Shown in pieces: positions 6,140 through 6,901 of a stretch of DNA of 6,901 bases. The stretch is from positions 1-6,901 of the forward strand of contig JACRCS010000620.1 of the NCBI GenBank assembly GCA_016218905.1, given 5' to 3'. The DNA comes from Deltaproteobacteria bacterium. Lineage in GTDB: Bacteria > Desulfobacterota_C > Deferrisomatia > Deferrisomatales > JACRMM01. Under the pieces are notes generated by a model. That model had not been told where the DNA came from. It was given only the letters and a program-made list of their open reading frames with translations, and did no database searches. Numbering within the stretch: position 1 is the stretch's first letter; every line of letters begins with the position of its first letter. The translations under genes and the position numbers were made by a program.

Positions 6140-6157
6140 AGGTTTCATAGGTTTCAT
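6140..6157. repeat. Tandem duplication of a 9-mer
   Basis: AGGTTTCAT occurs twice without a gap. The copy pair is framed by GCAA (6137-6140) and TTGC (6157-6160). It may be a slippage product or a direct-repeat binding site; nothing else like it is seen in the window. Confidence 0.6.
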
Positions 6158-6207
6158 TGCTGCACTTTCCGCGCCTTCCTTTGCCGAATCGCTTCCCCAC
6201 ACCGACA

Positions 6208-6227
6208 GCTGACTCCGGCCAGTCAGC
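6208..6227. repeat. Perfect 7+6+7 inverted repeat
   Basis: GCTGACT (6208-6214) and AGTCAGC (6221-6227) flank CCGGCC. It is AT-richer than the surroundings in the arms and lies about 285 bases before the ferritin-like gene. It could be an operator or hairpin; no T-run follows on either strand. Confidence 0.45.
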
Positions 6228-6511
6228 CTCGCCCATTCCGCCATCGATTGCCCGGCCTGCTCGTAGGCACGGGCGTAAGCCTCACGCCGAGCCTTGCTGA
6301 GCCGCCGTTCCCGAGAGGGTCAGGCTCCCGTGAAGCCCTCCTTACCGGGCCCGCGGGGAGGTCGCTGGCCGGGGTAGAGCGGTCGTGCTAGGTTGCCCAG
6401 GCGCGATGGCCTCGGCAGAGGACGTGCCTCGGTTTCCCGGATTAGCTCGCGGCGAACGGATCGAACGCCCTTCATCCGCCCGCCCGAAGCCGGGTTTGAA
6501 GGAGAAGGAAG

Positions 6512-6901
6512 ATGGAAACAGCCAGCATCGCGAGGTGGCGGGCGAACCTCCGATCCGAACGGGAGAGCGCCTCGCTCTATCGCCTGCTCGCGGACACGGA
6601 GCCGGACGAGCACCTGTCGGAAGTCTACCGCCGGCTTGCTGCCGTAGAGGAACAGCACGCTTCGGTTTGGGCGCAAGAACTCGAGAAGGCAGGCCAGACG
6701 GTACCCGCGGTCGCGGTTTCTTGGCGCATCCGGGCGCTTTCGTGGATCGCCCGTCACCTTGGCGCCCGGACTATCTTGCCGATGGTCTCCTCCCTGGAAA
6801 TCGAGGCGGCAGACGCGTACCGGGATCAGCCGATCGCGCGCGCCGCCGGCATGCCGGGGCAGGAGCGCTCCCACGCACGGATCTTCCGTGTCCTGGAAAA
6901 G
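6512..6901 (+). CDS. Ferritin-like N-terminal domain, probable VIT1/CCC1-family iron/manganese transporter; 3' partial
   Basis: A total of 130 codons run open to the window edge. The start has a purine-rich Shine-Dalgarno (AAGGAG, from about 6499) 7 bases upstream. The visible part is a four-helix ferritin-like domain with di-metal ligands in the expected order: Glu16 in helix 1 (NLRSERESASLYRLLA), Glu46-x-x-His49 in helix 2 (VEEQHA), a Glu around 96-98 in helix 3 (SLEIEAADAY) and Glu118-x-x-His121 in helix 4 (GQERSHARIF). From memory, this pattern (RWRxNLxxE...LYRxLA, VYRRLAxVEExHA, then QP..MPxxERSHAR) is that of rubrerythrin/ferritin-like domains fused to a membrane VIT1/CCC1 domain. In those proteins the ferritin part senses or binds Fe/Mn for transport out of the cytoplasm. 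The membrane half would follow just beyond the window. It is divergent from the oxidase operon, 816 bases away. The domain call is strong; the fusion is inferred. Confidence 0.82.
   Translation, partial: METASIARWRANLRSERESASLYRLLADTEPDEHLSEVYRRLAAVEEQHASVWAQELEKAGQTVPAVAVSWRIRALSWIARHLGARTILPMVSSLEIEAADAYRDQPIARAAGMPGQERSHARIFRVLEK

Larger units (their letters stand above)
5930..6511. other. Intergenic region with several short hairpins, no convincing gene
   Basis: This stretch separates the divergent oxidase operon and ferritin-like gene. I see no tRNA, rRNA, known small RNA, insertion sequence or CRISPR. Short inverted repeats include GGCT/AGCC near 5971-5988, GTCGG (6073-6077) with CCGAC (6085-6089), GGCGT (6272-6276) with ACGCC (6284-6288), and CCTCC (6337-6341) with GGAGG (6357-6361). 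A 9-bp tandem repeat and a 20-bp palindrome are listed separately. Short frames occur on both strands but lack ribosome sites or recognisable domains. The promoter of the ferritin-like gene should lie at the right end; I could not place it. Confidence 0.5.

Noticed and set aside
5924..6244. Minus-strand open frame of 106 codons in the gap as a full gene
   Set aside because: It has no ribosome site, low-complexity Arg/Ser-rich second half and no recognised domain; only its first part is noted as a possible remnant.
6320..6874. Minus-strand open frame of 184 codons at the right end
   Set aside because: It overlaps the ferritin-like gene, whose E-x-x-H motifs and start are convincing; the minus frame shows no domain.
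1..6901. CRISPR array, tRNA, rRNA or insertion sequence
   Set aside because: No spaced direct repeats of CRISPR size, no T-arm or anticodon-like cloverleaf, no rRNA segments and no transposase or terminal inverted repeats were seen.

Overview
The window is high-GC and looks like a chromosomal piece of a diderm bacterium. A lipoprotein, a Tat-exported oxidase and short Shine-Dalgarno-led operons support this. The gene set (an ACMSD-type amidohydrolase, a formate-dehydrogenase-like Fe-S subunit, multicopper oxidases with a dockerin, and a ferritin-like/VIT1 protein) recalls uncultured soil or subsurface lineages such as Rokubacteria/Methylomirabilota or Desulfobacterota. No rRNA or other marker lets me fix the taxon.

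Layout. Positions 2-298 (+) are the 3' end of a gene for an Fe-S protein with a CxxCxxCxxxCP cluster, closed by a perfect GC hairpin. After a 240-base regulatory gap (a palindrome overlapping a possible promoter, then a leader with small hairpins) comes an amidohydrolase-2 family gene (539-1534, +). A strong hairpin at 1541-1577 separates it from a convergent three-gene operon on the minus strand, which reads from 5695 down to 1590. The operon order is a Tat-exported cupredoxin protein (A, 5695-4163), a second cupredoxin protein ending in a dockerin-like module (B, 4147-2204), and a lipoprotein with a cohesin-like domain (C, 2147-1590). An 816-base gap with several inverted repeats follows. 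The window ends inside a plus-strand gene whose visible part is the ferritin-like N-terminal domain typical of VIT1/CCC1 iron/manganese transporters (6512-6901).

The most interesting feature is the operon. Neither A nor B carries a complete set of multicopper oxidase copper ligands, but the two sets are complementary. B holds an HxxHxH motif, an HCH motif and a further His: the type 1 site plus four trinuclear-cluster histidines. A holds an HxxHxH motif and an HDH motif: four more cluster histidines with no type 1 cysteine. Together they make exactly one complete oxidase. Only A has a signal peptide. B ends in a dockerin-like module and C is a lipoprotein with a cohesin-like domain, so the operon may encode a heteromeric multicopper oxidase exported through Tat and docked non-covalently onto a membrane lipoprotein. 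That reading is inference from motifs. The motifs themselves are directly visible.
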